From assembly GCA_026129095.1 (NCBI GenBank), contig JAHCIT010000003.1:1-64000 (forward strand): a stretch of DNA of 64,000 nt, given 5' to 3'. The notes beneath the pieces are model-generated. The model was not told the origin of the DNA, searched no databases, and worked only from the letters and a program-made list of their open reading frames with translations. The position numbers and the translations under genes were made by a program. Origin of the DNA: Deltaproteobacteria bacterium. Its GTDB lineage: Bacteria; JAGRBM01; JAHCIT01. How positions within the stretch are numbered: position 1 is the stretch's first letter; the number at the start of each line of letters is the position of its first letter. Positions 27,622 through 37,087 of the stretch are shown piece after piece.

Positions 27622-29778
27622 GTGAAGCGCCGACAGGCCACATACGCACTCGCAGTGGCGGCTGTCCTGCTGACAGCCCGGGGGGCAAGCCTTCGGGCCG
27701 CGCAGGATCCCGTCCATCTCTCGGTGAGCCCCCTGTACTCGTCCTCGGACAAGATCCGCGTCCAGCTCATGAGCGCCGAATACGAGCGGCTCACCGACAA
27801 CTGGATCAACCAGGACCCGTCGGTGGTGAACATGCTGAACCACTCGCGTGCCAATTCCGACGTGCACCCGCTGGTGCAACTCGGTGCGGGCAGCCTGTAC
27901 GAAACCATCGGACTCTTTGTCGAGGCCCAAGAGCAGATACAGGCGATCATCAAGGGCAAGGCCCGGAAGGAGGCCGAACCCGGTGCCTTCTTCACGCTCC
28001 AGAAAGTGTACTACCAGGCGGGTGAATATGCCCGGTCCGCATCGAGCTATTCGTTCGTTGCGAAGCACCCTCAGTTCCGGAAGCTGGACGAGGCGCGGTA
28101 TCTGGCGGGACAGGCCTATTTGCGTCTCAATGCCCCCGACCAGGCCGTCGAGGTGCTGAACCAGGTTGATATCAGCACACGCTGGGGTGCCTATGCCCGC
28201 TATTCGCTGGCCGTTGCCTATACCCAGCTCAACCGGATGGACGAAGCTGTCAGGGCCTACCGGGAGGCTATCGTCCTGGCTGACCGGACGGTCAAGGCCG
28301 GCGGCATCGAGGTGGCGGAGCGTGTCGTGACGGTGCTCCGGGCGCGTGGGCCGGGGTCCGAAAACGCCGAGGAACAGGTGGTCCAGGGCAGCGAGACCAT
28401 CCGGACTACGCTCACGCCGCTGACCGATTCGGAACTGAAGGCGCTGGAGGGTTTGCGGTCACGCGCCCAGATCGGCCTGGGTTATCACTACATCCAGTTC
28501 AAGCAGTACCAGCAGGCTTTCGATGCGCTGTCGGCGGTGCCTGAAACCGACGCCTACTTCATCGAGGCGCTTTACGCGAAGGCATGGGCGCTCATCTACC
28601 AGAAGCGGCTCACCGAAGCGATCGTACTGCTCAACAGCCTGCTGAAACGGTCGCGCACCGGACAGTTCGCTTACGAGGCCTATCTGGTGGTTGGTTCCTG
28701 TTTCATGAATCTCGGCGCCTATGACCGGGCAATCAAGTCCTACCGGTCGGCGCAGGAGCTGTACAAGCGCGAGCGCGAGGTTGTCCGGGCCGTGGCCGAG
28801 GCGGACTTCTTCCGCGACCGCTTCGATCTTATCCGCAGCTACTTCATCCTGGAACGTGAAGGTGCCCGTGATCCGTTCGGTCTTGCCGAGTCGCGGCTCA
28901 CGGATTTCGACCAGCTCGTTTATGCGAATATCGTATCCAATCCGGTGGTGCGCGACAGCTACACGCAGTTCGACGATATCGGCCGCTACCTGGCCGCACT
29001 GAATGACCGCCGTGACAATCTGGTCCGTTACCAGATCATGATTGACGACAAGTTGCGGACAGTCGCACGGGTTGCCGATGTCCTGGACAAGGAATGGACC
29101 CCGCGTTTCAAGGACCTGCTGGAGGATTTCACCCAGCTTGATGACCGCATCAATGCCAAGGGCAGGCGGTTCGATATCTGGGCCATGGCTTCGCCGAAGG
29201 AGACGATGCTGTTGCGTGATCTCCAGACGAAGAAGAACGCCATCCAGGAGATCGAGACGGATCTGAAAGGGGTGCAGGGACAGGTCGGTTCGGTATCCAG
29301 CCGGCTCCAGGCGGACGCGGCGCAGGATATTACCAGCCGTGTGGCGGCATCCGGCGATCGTGTCGAGAAACTGAAGCGGATGCAGCGTCTTCGGGCCGGA
29401 GAGGCGATCTGGAAGATCGTCGCTGTTGACCCGACCCAGCGTGTTTCGCGCGAAGCGGGAATCGAAACCCGGCAGCGGCGGGACGTGGCACGCATCAAGC
29501 AGGACATCGACCGCGTTCAGCGGCGGATCGAACAGCTTCGGGATGATGTTGATCGCGTGCGCAACCGTCACCGGGACATGAAGGTCCGGGCGAACGATCT
29601 CCAGGCCCGGGTGAAACAGGTGCTCGACCGGACCGAGAGGCTGTACGTCAATCTGGTGGACCAGCTCAACCGGGCGGTCGTGGCCGAATACAAGAACCAT
29701 GACGAACGTCTTGAGCGCTTCGATCTTGAGGCCAGTTACGGAATCCTGACAGCACTCGACAAGCAGACGGGAAGGTAA
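27622..29778 (+). CDS. Periplasmic TPR protein, GltC/NfsC-like
   Basis: A 718-residue exported protein: signal peptide (LAVAAVLLTARGASLRAAQ), TPR-type helical repeats (about 60-370) and a long C-terminal coiled-coil (about 490-700, for example RIKQDIDRVQRRIEQLRDDVDRVRNR). The start is GTG. The length, export signal and TPR-then-coil layout fit GltC, the periplasmic TPR protein of the Myxococcus gliding machinery, and its sporulation paralogue NfsC. This is a resemblance of architecture and gene order; I could not align sequences. The next gene starts after four bases. Confidence 0.72.
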   Translation: MKRRQATYALAVAAVLLTARGASLRAAQDPVHLSVSPLYSSSDKIRVQLMSAEYERLTDNWINQDPSVVNMLNHSRANSDVHPLVQLGAGSLYETIGLFVEAQEQIQAIIKGKARKEAEPGAFFTLQKVYYQAGEYARSASSYSFVAKHPQFRKLDEARYLAGQAYLRLNAPDQAVEVLNQVDISTRWGAYARYSLAVAYTQLNRMDEAVRAYREAIVLADRTVKAGGIEVAERVVTVLRARGPGSENAEEQVVQGSETIRTTLTPLTDSELKALEGLRSRAQIGLGYHYIQFKQYQQAFDALSAVPETDAYFIEALYAKAWALIYQKRLTEAIVLLNSLLKRSRTGQFAYEAYLVVGSCFMNLGAYDRAIKSYRSAQELYKREREVVRAVAEADFFRDRFDLIRSYFILEREGARDPFGLAESRLTDFDQLVYANIVSNPVVRDSYTQFDDIGRYLAALNDRRDNLVRYQIMIDDKLRTVARVADVLDKEWTPRFKDLLEDFTQLDDRINAKGRRFDIWAMASPKETMLLRDLQTKKNAIQEIETDLKGVQGQVGSVSSRLQADAAQDITSRVAASGDRVEKLKRMQRLRAGEAIWKIVAVDPTQRVSREAGIETRQRRDVARIKQDIDRVQRRIEQLRDDVDRVRNRHRDMKVRANDLQARVKQVLDRTERLYVNLVDQLNRAVVAEYKNHDERLERFDLEASYGILTALDKQTGR

Positions 29779-29782
29779 CCCG

Positions 29783-32700
29783 ATGGGCAGTGACCGGCAT
29801 CAATCAGCATGTCGCGCCGCCGTGTCGGCGTGCATGATATCGCTGCTGGCTGTGGCCGGATGCACAGAGAAGGAAGACATCACCCAGCGCCGGCGGCGTC
29901 CGGGCGCACAATTGCGTGAAGTCGAGAAGGTCGAACGTATCCAGCAGGACCTGGTGATCGAGGATACACCGGCACCGGTGCAGGGCGGCCCCATCGTGGA
30001 TTTCGGTTCAGAGGCGGCCGAGCTGAGCCGCGAGCTGGATGCCGAGCTGAAGGCCCAGACTGCCGCACGAAAGCTGGCCGAGGAGATGGACCGCAAGCGC
30101 GAGGCCGAGCGGATGGATCAGCTCTCCGCGCTGGAGGCCGCCAGCGCCGAAAAGCGCCGGGAACTGGCCGCCGCGACCACCCTGAAGGCAAGCGAAATCT
30201 CCATGAGCGACCAGCAGCTCAAGAAACTGATCGCCGCAAGCGAGGAGTTTGTCGCCAAGGGTGAAGCCCAGAAGAGCCGGGCCAATATCGTCCCGCAGGC
30301 GATCCACCGGCTCGCGGACCTGTATGTCGTCGCCGAAAATGCCCGCTACCAGGAAGCGCTGATGGATTTCGACCTCGCCACCAAGGCGTGTGAGGCGAAC
30401 CCCAGGATCGAATGCCCGGACGATATCCCGCTGAAAGACTATTCCCAGGCGATCGGGTCCTATAACCGCCTGTTGAACGAGTTCCCGGACCGCAAGGATA
30501 ACGACCGCGTCCTCTACATGCTGTCGTTCTGTTATCAGGAAATGGCGATGGTGGCGGCAGCCGAGAAGGTACTGACCGATTTTATTGCCCGCTACCCCAA
30601 GGACCAGCGTACACAGGCGGCTCACTTCCGGCTGGGTGAACTGTATTTCACCAACGCTACCGGGCTGGATCTGTTCGAGGCCCGGCCGTGGCTGGAGAAG
30701 GCCTCGGCGTCGTACAAGAAGGCTACGGAGTTCGATCCGGACAGCGAGTATTTCGACCGTTCCCTTTACAAGCTCGGATGGACGCACTTCCGGATGCAGC
30801 AGTACTCGGTCACTGTGGATTTCATGGCCCGGCTGGTCGAGACCCGGTCGCGGATCGAGATCGAGCAGAAGAAGACCTACAGGAACTTCGACGAACTGTA
30901 TGTCAAGGACACGGGGCTGGTCCGCGAAGCGGTCCAGTACATGTCGATTGCCTTTACGGAAATGGGCGACGGCAAGAGTGGCCCCAGGAATCTCGAGGAA
31001 TACTGGGCGAAGCGGAAGTCGCAGCCCTATGAGCAATACACCTACATTGCGCTGGGTGAGTACCTCAGCAACGAGGAACGCTACGACGAAGCGATAGCGG
31101 TTTACGAGCGGCTGCTGGCGAAATATCCGGCCTATCATCGCGCTCCGAACGTCTACGAACTGATCATCACCACCTATGAGAAGGACAAGAAGTGGGAAAA
31201 GGTGGTTGAGACTCGCAAGCAGATCATCACGGCTCTTGCACCGGGTGGGCTCTGGTGGAACACGAACCAGAAGGATCAGGAGACGGTGGCCCTCGCGGTC
31301 AGCATCCGTTCCAAGGCCATCCTCCAGATGGGTCAGTACCACCATGCCAAGGCCACGCATGCAAAGACGCCCAAGAGCGAGCAGCCGGCGCATTTCGAGG
31401 AGGCTGAAAACTACTACCGGCAGTTCCTGGCGGAGTTCCCCAACACGCCTGAAGCGGGCGACACCCGCTACATGATCGCCGAGGTCTACGTGGCGCGTGG
31501 AAACATGCCGGCAGCGGCGGGGCATTACTACGATGTCGCCTGGGTGCTCCAGCTCGGGGAACGGCAGGAGAGGGCCGGCCTCAAGGCCATCCAGGCCTAC
31601 AACGATTCGCTGGAAGAGGATCTCGACCGCATCGAGAACGACCGCAAGGCCAAGGGACAGGTCTATGCACGCAAGATCGGCCTGCTCCAGAGCCAGTATA
31701 CCGACAAGGTGCTGGATGCGATCCGCAAGTTCTCGGAGAAATACCCGCAACACGAGAAGACCCTCGATATTCTCGTGCTGGAAGGTGCCATCCATTATGA
31801 CGGCGAGAACTGGACGGCATCGCGCAACGTATTCCAGCGGATCGTGAGGGATTATCCGAAAGACCCGCGTTCGCTGCTGCCCAAGCGGTACATCGCGGTC
31901 ACGTACATGGAAGCCGGCATGCTGAAGGAGGCCGAAGAGGCTTATCGCGACGCGGCCAGAGACCCCAGGTGGTCGGCGCAGGACCGCAATGACCTGCTCA
32001 CGCTGCAGACGGCGACCGTATACAAGCGCGCCGAACAGTTCCACGAGCAGCGCGACTACACGCAGGCGGCGGCGACATTCATGCGTGTTCCCAACGAATT
32101 CCCGCAGTCGGATATCGCCGTCAAGGCGTTCTTCCGGGCCGCTACCTCGCACCGGAGCGCCGAGCGGTTCAACGACATGGTGGCGACCTTCAACGACCTC
32201 GCGGCCAGGTACCCGCAGACCGAAGAGGCGGCTGCCGGATATGTGACGATCGGCGAGTACTACCGGGACACGAAGCAGCTCGACAAGGCGGCCGAGCAGT
32301 ATTGCCGGGCCTCGACCCTGTTTGAGCGCCAGAGAAAAATGGCTGACGCCGAGGAGCTCCAGTATGCCTGCGGCAAGACCTATGAGGACCTGAAGGACTG
32401 GAACAACACGCAGGCGGCGTTCCAGAACTATGTCCGCCGGTTCAGGGACAAGAATCTCGCCCGTACGCTGTACGCGACGTTCGTGGACGGCCTGATTTAC
32501 TATGATCGCAAGGACTGGACGAACGCTGACCGTGTATTCAATATGGTGGTCGCCCGTCATCGGGACATGAAGCGCCAGAATCCGGGCCTGACGGATGAAC
32601 TTCCCGCCCGGGCCCGCTTCCTCCAGGCTGACCGCCGGTTCGACGACTACACGGCCATCAAGATCACGCTGCCGCTCAAGCGGTCGTTCCAGCGCAAGCA

Positions 32701-33280
32701 GAAGTCGCTTACCGAACTGCTGGAGCTCTATGCCGGATCGGCGCAGTATCGCGTGCCGGAATATGTAACCGCCTCATCACACCGGATCGGCATGGCACTT
32801 CTGGATTTCCGTACCTCCATCCTTGTGTCGGAGATACCTAAGGAACTGCTGATCGATGAACTGCTGGTTGAGGAGTACAAGCTGCAGCTCGAGGAGCAGT
32901 CCTTCCAGTTCGAAGAAAAGGCAATTGAAACTTTCGAACGTAACCTGAGCTACGGGCAGCAGAACGTCTACCTGAACGAATGGATCAATAAGTCGATTGA
33001 CGAACTGGCCCGCATCGTTCCGGCGAAGTACGCCCGCCCGGAACTGGGAACCGCGCTCTTCTGCGACGAATTCGCATACCGGGTTTACGACGTCCGGCCG
33101 TTCGGCGACCAGGAGGCCCGGGACTCCAAGCGCAAGGCGGACAAGGAGTTCGAGGACCGGCTGAAGCGCGAGGAAGAAGCTGCCGAGATACAGAAGAAGA
33201 AGGCGGAGGCCGAGGCGGCCGAAAAGGCCAGGCAGCAGCCACCACCCGCACCCGCTCCGGCGGCACCAAAGAAACGCTAG
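29783..33280 (+). CDS. Large TPR lipoprotein, GltD/AgmU-like
   Basis: An 1165-residue lipoprotein. The signal ends with lipobox AVAGC (Cys27). A coiled-coil follows (about 70-140), then a long superhelix of TPR repeats through about residue 1000 (for example HFRLGELYFTNATGLDLFEARPWLEKASASYKKA; DEAIAVYERLLAKYPAYHRAPNVYELI). The C-terminal 60 residues are a charged coil ending in Ala/Pro/Lys. The size and layout match GltD/AgmU and NfsD, TPR proteins that help bridge the envelope in myxobacteria. It sits second of three TPR genes, in the C-D-E order of those systems. No enzyme motif is visible. Confidence 0.75.
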   Translation: MGSDRHQSACRAAVSACMISLLAVAGCTEKEDITQRRRRPGAQLREVEKVERIQQDLVIEDTPAPVQGGPIVDFGSEAAELSRELDAELKAQTAARKLAEEMDRKREAERMDQLSALEAASAEKRRELAAATTLKASEISMSDQQLKKLIAASEEFVAKGEAQKSRANIVPQAIHRLADLYVVAENARYQEALMDFDLATKACEANPRIECPDDIPLKDYSQAIGSYNRLLNEFPDRKDNDRVLYMLSFCYQEMAMVAAAEKVLTDFIARYPKDQRTQAAHFRLGELYFTNATGLDLFEARPWLEKASASYKKATEFDPDSEYFDRSLYKLGWTHFRMQQYSVTVDFMARLVETRSRIEIEQKKTYRNFDELYVKDTGLVREAVQYMSIAFTEMGDGKSGPRNLEEYWAKRKSQPYEQYTYIALGEYLSNEERYDEAIAVYERLLAKYPAYHRAPNVYELIITTYEKDKKWEKVVETRKQIITALAPGGLWWNTNQKDQETVALAVSIRSKAILQMGQYHHAKATHAKTPKSEQPAHFEEAENYYRQFLAEFPNTPEAGDTRYMIAEVYVARGNMPAAAGHYYDVAWVLQLGERQERAGLKAIQAYNDSLEEDLDRIENDRKAKGQVYARKIGLLQSQYTDKVLDAIRKFSEKYPQHEKTLDILVLEGAIHYDGENWTASRNVFQRIVRDYPKDPRSLLPKRYIAVTYMEAGMLKEAEEAYRDAARDPRWSAQDRNDLLTLQTATVYKRAEQFHEQRDYTQAAATFMRVPNEFPQSDIAVKAFFRAATSHRSAERFNDMVATFNDLAARYPQTEEAAAGYVTIGEYYRDTKQLDKAAEQYCRASTLFERQRKMADAEELQYACGKTYEDLKDWNNTQAAFQNYVRRFRDKNLARTLYATFVDGLIYYDRKDWTNADRVFNMVVARHRDMKRQNPGLTDELPARARFLQADRRFDDYTAIKITLPLKRSFQRKQKSLTELLELYAGSAQYRVPEYVTASSHRIGMALLDFRTSILVSEIPKELLIDELLVEEYKLQLEEQSFQFEEKAIETFERNLSYGQQNVYLNEWINKSIDELARIVPAKYARPELGTALFCDEFAYRVYDVRPFGDQEARDSKRKADKEFEDRLKREEEAAEIQKKKAEAEAAEKARQQPPPAPAPAAPKKR

Positions 33281-33295
33281 GAGAAAGGGGACGTC

Positions 33296-34354
33296 ATGCG
33301 AATGAAATGGAACCAGTATCTGATCGCAACCGGGATCGTGGCGCTTTCGCTGACGTCCGCTACGGGATGCGGGAAGAAGACCGCACCGGCCTATGACAGT
33401 AGCCGGGAAATCGAGGGAGAGGAGTTCCAGATTTCGGATGAAGAGCGTCGCCGCGTCCTGCAGGAACTGGGGGTCGCCGAGGACCAGATTGCCGGCGGGG
33501 ATATTGATCCCACCAAGCGGATGACCGAGGCCGAACGCGAAGCAGCCCGCCAGCGGCAGCGGGAGCGTCAGGCCCAGCGCGGTGAGCCGGCGCCTGATTC
33601 CACGCCAGCCGCTCCGGCCCCCGGCCAGGCCGTGGCGGTCGCGCCAGCCAAACCGGCTGAACCGGCCAAACCGGCAGTGCCGACTGCACCAGCAGCTTCC
33701 GGCCGGGGCATGACCCCCGAAGGGCGGACGGCAAACCGGGCCTGCAAGCAGTGCGAGTTTTACCTGAATGAGAAAGACCTGACGCTGGCGATGCAGCGCG
33801 CTGATGCGCTTGTCCAGCAGTTTCCCCAGATGGCCGAAGGGTACATTGCCCGGGCGATTATTTACCGCCGGCAGGGGAAGCTGGAAGATGCTGAACTGGA
33901 ACTCCGCCGCGCACTTGGTTTCGACAAGGACCATGAATGGGCGACTGTCTATCTGGCCACCCTGTTGAGGGATCAGGGCCGCCTGAAGCCTGCGATCTGG
34001 ATTCTGGAAGAGCACCGGAAGAAGTTCCCGAACTCGCTGCCTGCCCTTTACAGCCTGGGGATTCTGTATGAACTCTATGCCGGAGCATACGCCAAGGCAC
34101 TGGTCACGTATGTCGACTACCTGCGCAAGGGCGGGCCGCGGCAGAAGGAAGTGAATGTCTGGATTGATGCCCTGTCAATCCGCCTCGGCGTCGAACGGCC
34201 GGACACCCCCGGCATGTACGTTGCTCCGCCCCCGAAGCCGGCCGAACCGGCCACTCCGGCGGACGGGGAAGCCAGCCCCGAGGTACCGGCTCCCGCTTCA
34301 CCCGGTCCGGCGCCATCGGCTCCAACTCCGGATCCAGCGCCGCAGGCGTCCTGA
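33296..34354 (+). CDS. TPR lipoprotein, GltE/AglT-like
   Basis: A 352-residue lipoprotein (lipobox SATGC, Cys25). A Pro/Ala-rich linker (about 90-140) leads to three to four TPRs (about 145-285, for example AEGYIARAIIYRRQGKLEDAELELRRALGF). A Pro-rich tail ends the protein. GltE/AglT and NfsE of Myxococcus are TPR lipoproteins of similar size placed directly after GltD/NfsD. Here the gap to the GltD-like gene is 15 bases. The two cysteines in RACKQCEF just before the TPRs could form a disulfide or bind metal. Confidence 0.75.
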   Translation: MRMKWNQYLIATGIVALSLTSATGCGKKTAPAYDSSREIEGEEFQISDEERRRVLQELGVAEDQIAGGDIDPTKRMTEAEREAARQRQRERQAQRGEPAPDSTPAAPAPGQAVAVAPAKPAEPAKPAVPTAPAASGRGMTPEGRTANRACKQCEFYLNEKDLTLAMQRADALVQQFPQMAEGYIARAIIYRRQGKLEDAELELRRALGFDKDHEWATVYLATLLRDQGRLKPAIWILEEHRKKFPNSLPALYSLGILYELYAGAYAKALVTYVDYLRKGGPRQKEVNVWIDALSIRLGVERPDTPGMYVAPPPKPAEPATPADGEASPEVPAPASPGPAPSAPTPDPAPQAS

Positions 34355-34613
34355 TTGCGGGGGCTGTGGCTCGCCAAGTTGGCTTAGTTCTCATCAGTTC
34401 CAAGTGAATAATTTATGTGAGTTTCCTCACGTCTTATGTAACCGGCTGGAATGGTTTGATTTCGGCTGGCGCGGCGCGTCAGCAGGCTTGGGACAATGTT
34501 ATGAAAATGTTGGGGATCACACTCATTTTTCTTGAGTTTCGGGTATCCTGAGGATTATGTTCCTTCACATCGGTTTACAGTTCTTTCGGGGAAGGAAACC
34601 ATCCGGCGGAAGG

Positions 34614-35096
34614 ATGCGAGTGGGAATGAGAATTCTTGCCTTCGTTTTATTCACTGTAATCGGCGGGCTCGCCGTGAACGTGAACCTTGTGTTTGCCCAG
34701 TCCGCCGGGAAGGGCAAGGCAGACGCGAAGGCGGGCGCAAAACCGGCGGCCGATACCGGGAAAAAGGAAAAAGAAGTCGTCACGACCCGCTCTCGCTCGG
34801 GTGCTGTACAGTTCGAGGCCCTCCGCATTGAGACCGAAAAGGAAGGTCCAGGCGTCATCTTCATCGACAACTGGACGCCGAGCACGAAGCGCGAGTTTGA
34901 CGACGAAGCCAAGAGCGAACTGGACCGGGTGTTCATGGACATTCGCGGCCTGAACCGCTCATTCGACCGGCGCATCAAGCAGGCCCCCGATGTCACCCAA
35001 ATTCAGCGTGAAAATGCCGCTCGCGATGCCGAGCGGCGGCTCCTTTCCCTTGACCAGGGCCGGGTCAAGACCGACCGGGCAACTGTTCAGCGCTAA
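34614..35096 (+). CDS. Small periplasmic protein in the GltF/NfsF position
   Basis: A 160-residue protein with a signal peptide (hydrophobic core ILAFVLFTVIGGLAVNVNLVF, cleavage near FAQ). A Lys/Ala-rich linker follows, then a conserved-looking region (SGAVQFEALRIETEKEGPGVIFIDNW) and a helical charged end. I do not recognise the family. The ATG at 34614 or the one at 34626 both leave the signal peptide intact. It has an AT-rich 259-base gap in front, so it may carry its own promoter, unlike the tightly packed genes before it. Confidence 0.68.
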   Translation: MRVGMRILAFVLFTVIGGLAVNVNLVFAQSAGKGKADAKAGAKPAADTGKKEKEVVTTRSRSGAVQFEALRIETEKEGPGVIFIDNWTPSTKREFDDEAKSELDRVFMDIRGLNRSFDRRIKQAPDVTQIQRENAARDAERRLLSLDQGRVKTDRATVQR

Positions 35097-35261
35097 CCCT
35101 TGAAATAGACACACGGTACGCAGTGCTCCGACTGGAGCGGAGCGTTACTTCGTCTTCATTTTGACGGCAAAAACACCGCCGAAGCCAGCGATTTCGTTGA
35201 CCCTTCCGGCGTCAGCCGCTAGGCTTGCCCGGAAGCAGTTCTCTTCGGCACTGGAAGCACG

Positions 35262-36761
35262 ATGTCGGTAACGGGTTCCGAAAAACAGCACGGCCATTCG
35301 GCGGCAGGCGGCCAGCAGCAGGGCCTTTTGCCCTGTGTGATTGAAGGCGGCAGCGGCCGGCGCGGCTACTTTGCCGGCGGCAAACTGGTGATCGGACCTG
35401 GTGGAAATGGCGCTTTTGCGGCCAAGGGGATCGACGCCCCGGTTCAGATTGCCGGCCCGTCCAAGTCGGCAGACCAGTTTTACCTGTTCCTCACCCGGGA
35501 AATGACAGGGCGGATCATCCGGGGGAATGAAACCACCCCCATTGATGATCCGTCGGCGCTGGGGCTCCGCGAGAATAACGGCCGCTACGCGCTGCCAGTA
35601 ACCAAGGAAATGAAAGTTGACCTCAGGATCGGCGAAGCCGTCCTCAGGTTCAGTTGGGAAATGGAAAACACAGAACAGCCATCCGCAAAGAAACCGTCCG
35701 CCGCCCCCTCATCCGCACAGGGCCGTCCGCCTGCGCCACCGCCGGCTTCACCCGGAAAGATGCCCGTGTTCCGCCGGGCCAAGTCCAAAGACAAGGACAA
35801 GGAAAAGAAGCGCGGCCGCATCCGGATGACCACCAAGCCGATCCGCTGGGTGGAGATTCCGGTTACCGATCCGGGCAACAAGCCAATGGTGGGGTCATTC
35901 GGCCTCGTTGCGACGGTCTGTATCGGCGTGCTGGCCACGCTGGCTTACATGCGGCTGCACTACCTGCCTCCCAAGGATATCGCCGCCCCGCCGCCCAAGA
36001 TCGTGACCAAGCTTCTCGTTCCAGAAAAGCCGGAGCTTCCGCCTCCTCCGCCAATCGAGAAACCGCTGGAGATGAAGAAGGAAGAGGTGGTCGAGGAGCC
36101 GAAAGCCGACGCCAAGCCCGACAAGGCACCTAACGCGGAAGCTACCAGGGAGGAGCGCCGCGCCCAGGCCAAGGAGCAGGTGAAGTCCCAGGGACTTCTG
36201 GCCGTGCTGGGTTCCAAGGGCGGTCCCTCGGCCAGCCGGGATATCACGCGGGCAACTTCTGCCCTCCAGAACGTGTTCCAGGGCCTTGGTGCCGTGACCA
36301 CGAGTTCCAAGGGCGACACCGACATAAAGAATCTCGGCGGCTATGGCGAAGCAGGGGGTATCGACGATGCCATCGCCGGGCTGAAAGCCGTCAAGAGCAA
36401 CGTGGGCAAGACGACGGCCGAGAAAGTGGACGATTCGATCGTCTCCGGAGAGGCCGCTGGTGATAACCGGCGCTCGTACGCTGCTATCGCGGCGGTCATG
36501 CGGCGCTACCAGCCGCTGCTGAAGAGCCGTCATACACGGCTCCTGCGTACTGCCCCGGCGGCACAGGGCAAGATCACGGTTGAATTCACCATTGCGGCCG
36601 ACGGTTCGGTCAAGAGCCAGAAGATTACGGATTCCGCCTTCAGCCGCTATCCGGAGTTTGAAAAGGAAATCCTCGACCTGATCGGCAAGATCCGCTTCGA
36701 ACCGATCGAAAAGGGCGAGGTTCGCGTTGCCTTCCCGTTCATCTTCACCGTCAGCGGCTGA
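35262..36761 (+). CDS. AgmX/PglI-family transmembrane protein, GltG-like
   Basis: A 499-residue single-pass inner-membrane protein. A cytoplasmic N-terminal domain (about 22-132) has the pattern seen in AgmX/PglI proteins, ending LRIGEAVLRFSWE. A Lys-rich linker, a transmembrane helix (about 209-230) and a periplasmic Pro/Glu/Lys-rich spacer (about 235-310) follow. The TonB-like C-terminal domain (about 420-499) reads GKITVEFTIAADGSVKSQKITDS and VRVAFPFIFTV. GltG and GltJ in Myxococcus share this arrangement and connect cytoplasm to outer-membrane partners. No TonB/ExbD partner, ExbB/MotA-type motor or GYF/zinc-ribbon domain is seen in the window. Confidence 0.85.
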   Translation: MSVTGSEKQHGHSAAGGQQQGLLPCVIEGGSGRRGYFAGGKLVIGPGGNGAFAAKGIDAPVQIAGPSKSADQFYLFLTREMTGRIIRGNETTPIDDPSALGLRENNGRYALPVTKEMKVDLRIGEAVLRFSWEMENTEQPSAKKPSAAPSSAQGRPPAPPPASPGKMPVFRRAKSKDKDKEKKRGRIRMTTKPIRWVEIPVTDPGNKPMVGSFGLVATVCIGVLATLAYMRLHYLPPKDIAAPPPKIVTKLLVPEKPELPPPPPIEKPLEMKKEEVVEEPKADAKPDKAPNAEATREERRAQAKEQVKSQGLLAVLGSKGGPSASRDITRATSALQNVFQGLGAVTTSSKGDTDIKNLGGYGEAGGIDDAIAGLKAVKSNVGKTTAEKVDDSIVSGEAAGDNRRSYAAIAAVMRRYQPLLKSRHTRLLRTAPAAQGKITVEFTIAADGSVKSQKITDSAFSRYPEFEKEILDLIGKIRFEPIEKGEVRVAFPFIFTVSG

Positions 36762-37087
36762 AGTCCGGGCTAAAATACGTTCACAAATGGCCGCCGGGAT
36801 GGTCAATCCATCCCGGCGGCCTTATTTATCCGGTTGTTCGTCCGCTGTGAAATCGGCAGGGCGGTATGGCTCTTGCTGGTTTGGCAGCCCGGCTGGAGGG
36901 CCTCACGAGGAGCTGATACCGTATCAGAAATGTATAAACTCTTAAAATCACTGTATTTCAGGCAGAGATATACGAAAAACGGCTTGCGCCCGGGCCCGGT
37001 TTTTGATATCCAAGTTCGGGCCGCTGCGTCAAAACCGTGGCAATCAGTGAGGGCCGGAGCGCAGCGGCAGGCGGCCAAGTCAAATTC
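36762..37087. other. Intergenic region between the Glt-like cluster and the sigma factor
   Basis: The first part carries the terminator of the cluster. The remaining part (about 36830-37080) is AT-richer, with no frame that looks coding, and must contain the promoter of the sigma-factor gene. I could not fix a convincing -35/-10 pair. Confidence 0.5.
36789..36827 (+). terminator. Rho-independent terminator closing the Glt-like cluster
   Basis: Perfect 14-base arms, ggccgccgggatgg (36789-36802) and ccatcccggcggcc (36808-36821), with a five-base loop tcaat and tail ttattt. It lies 27 bases after the stop of the GltG-like gene and separates that cluster from the sigma-factor gene. Confidence 0.95.

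Noticed and set aside
35097-35261. A small RNA or terminator between the GltF- and GltG-position genes
   Set aside because: A six-base stem (gctccg/cggagc) exists, but there is no T-run and no further structure; too weak to call.
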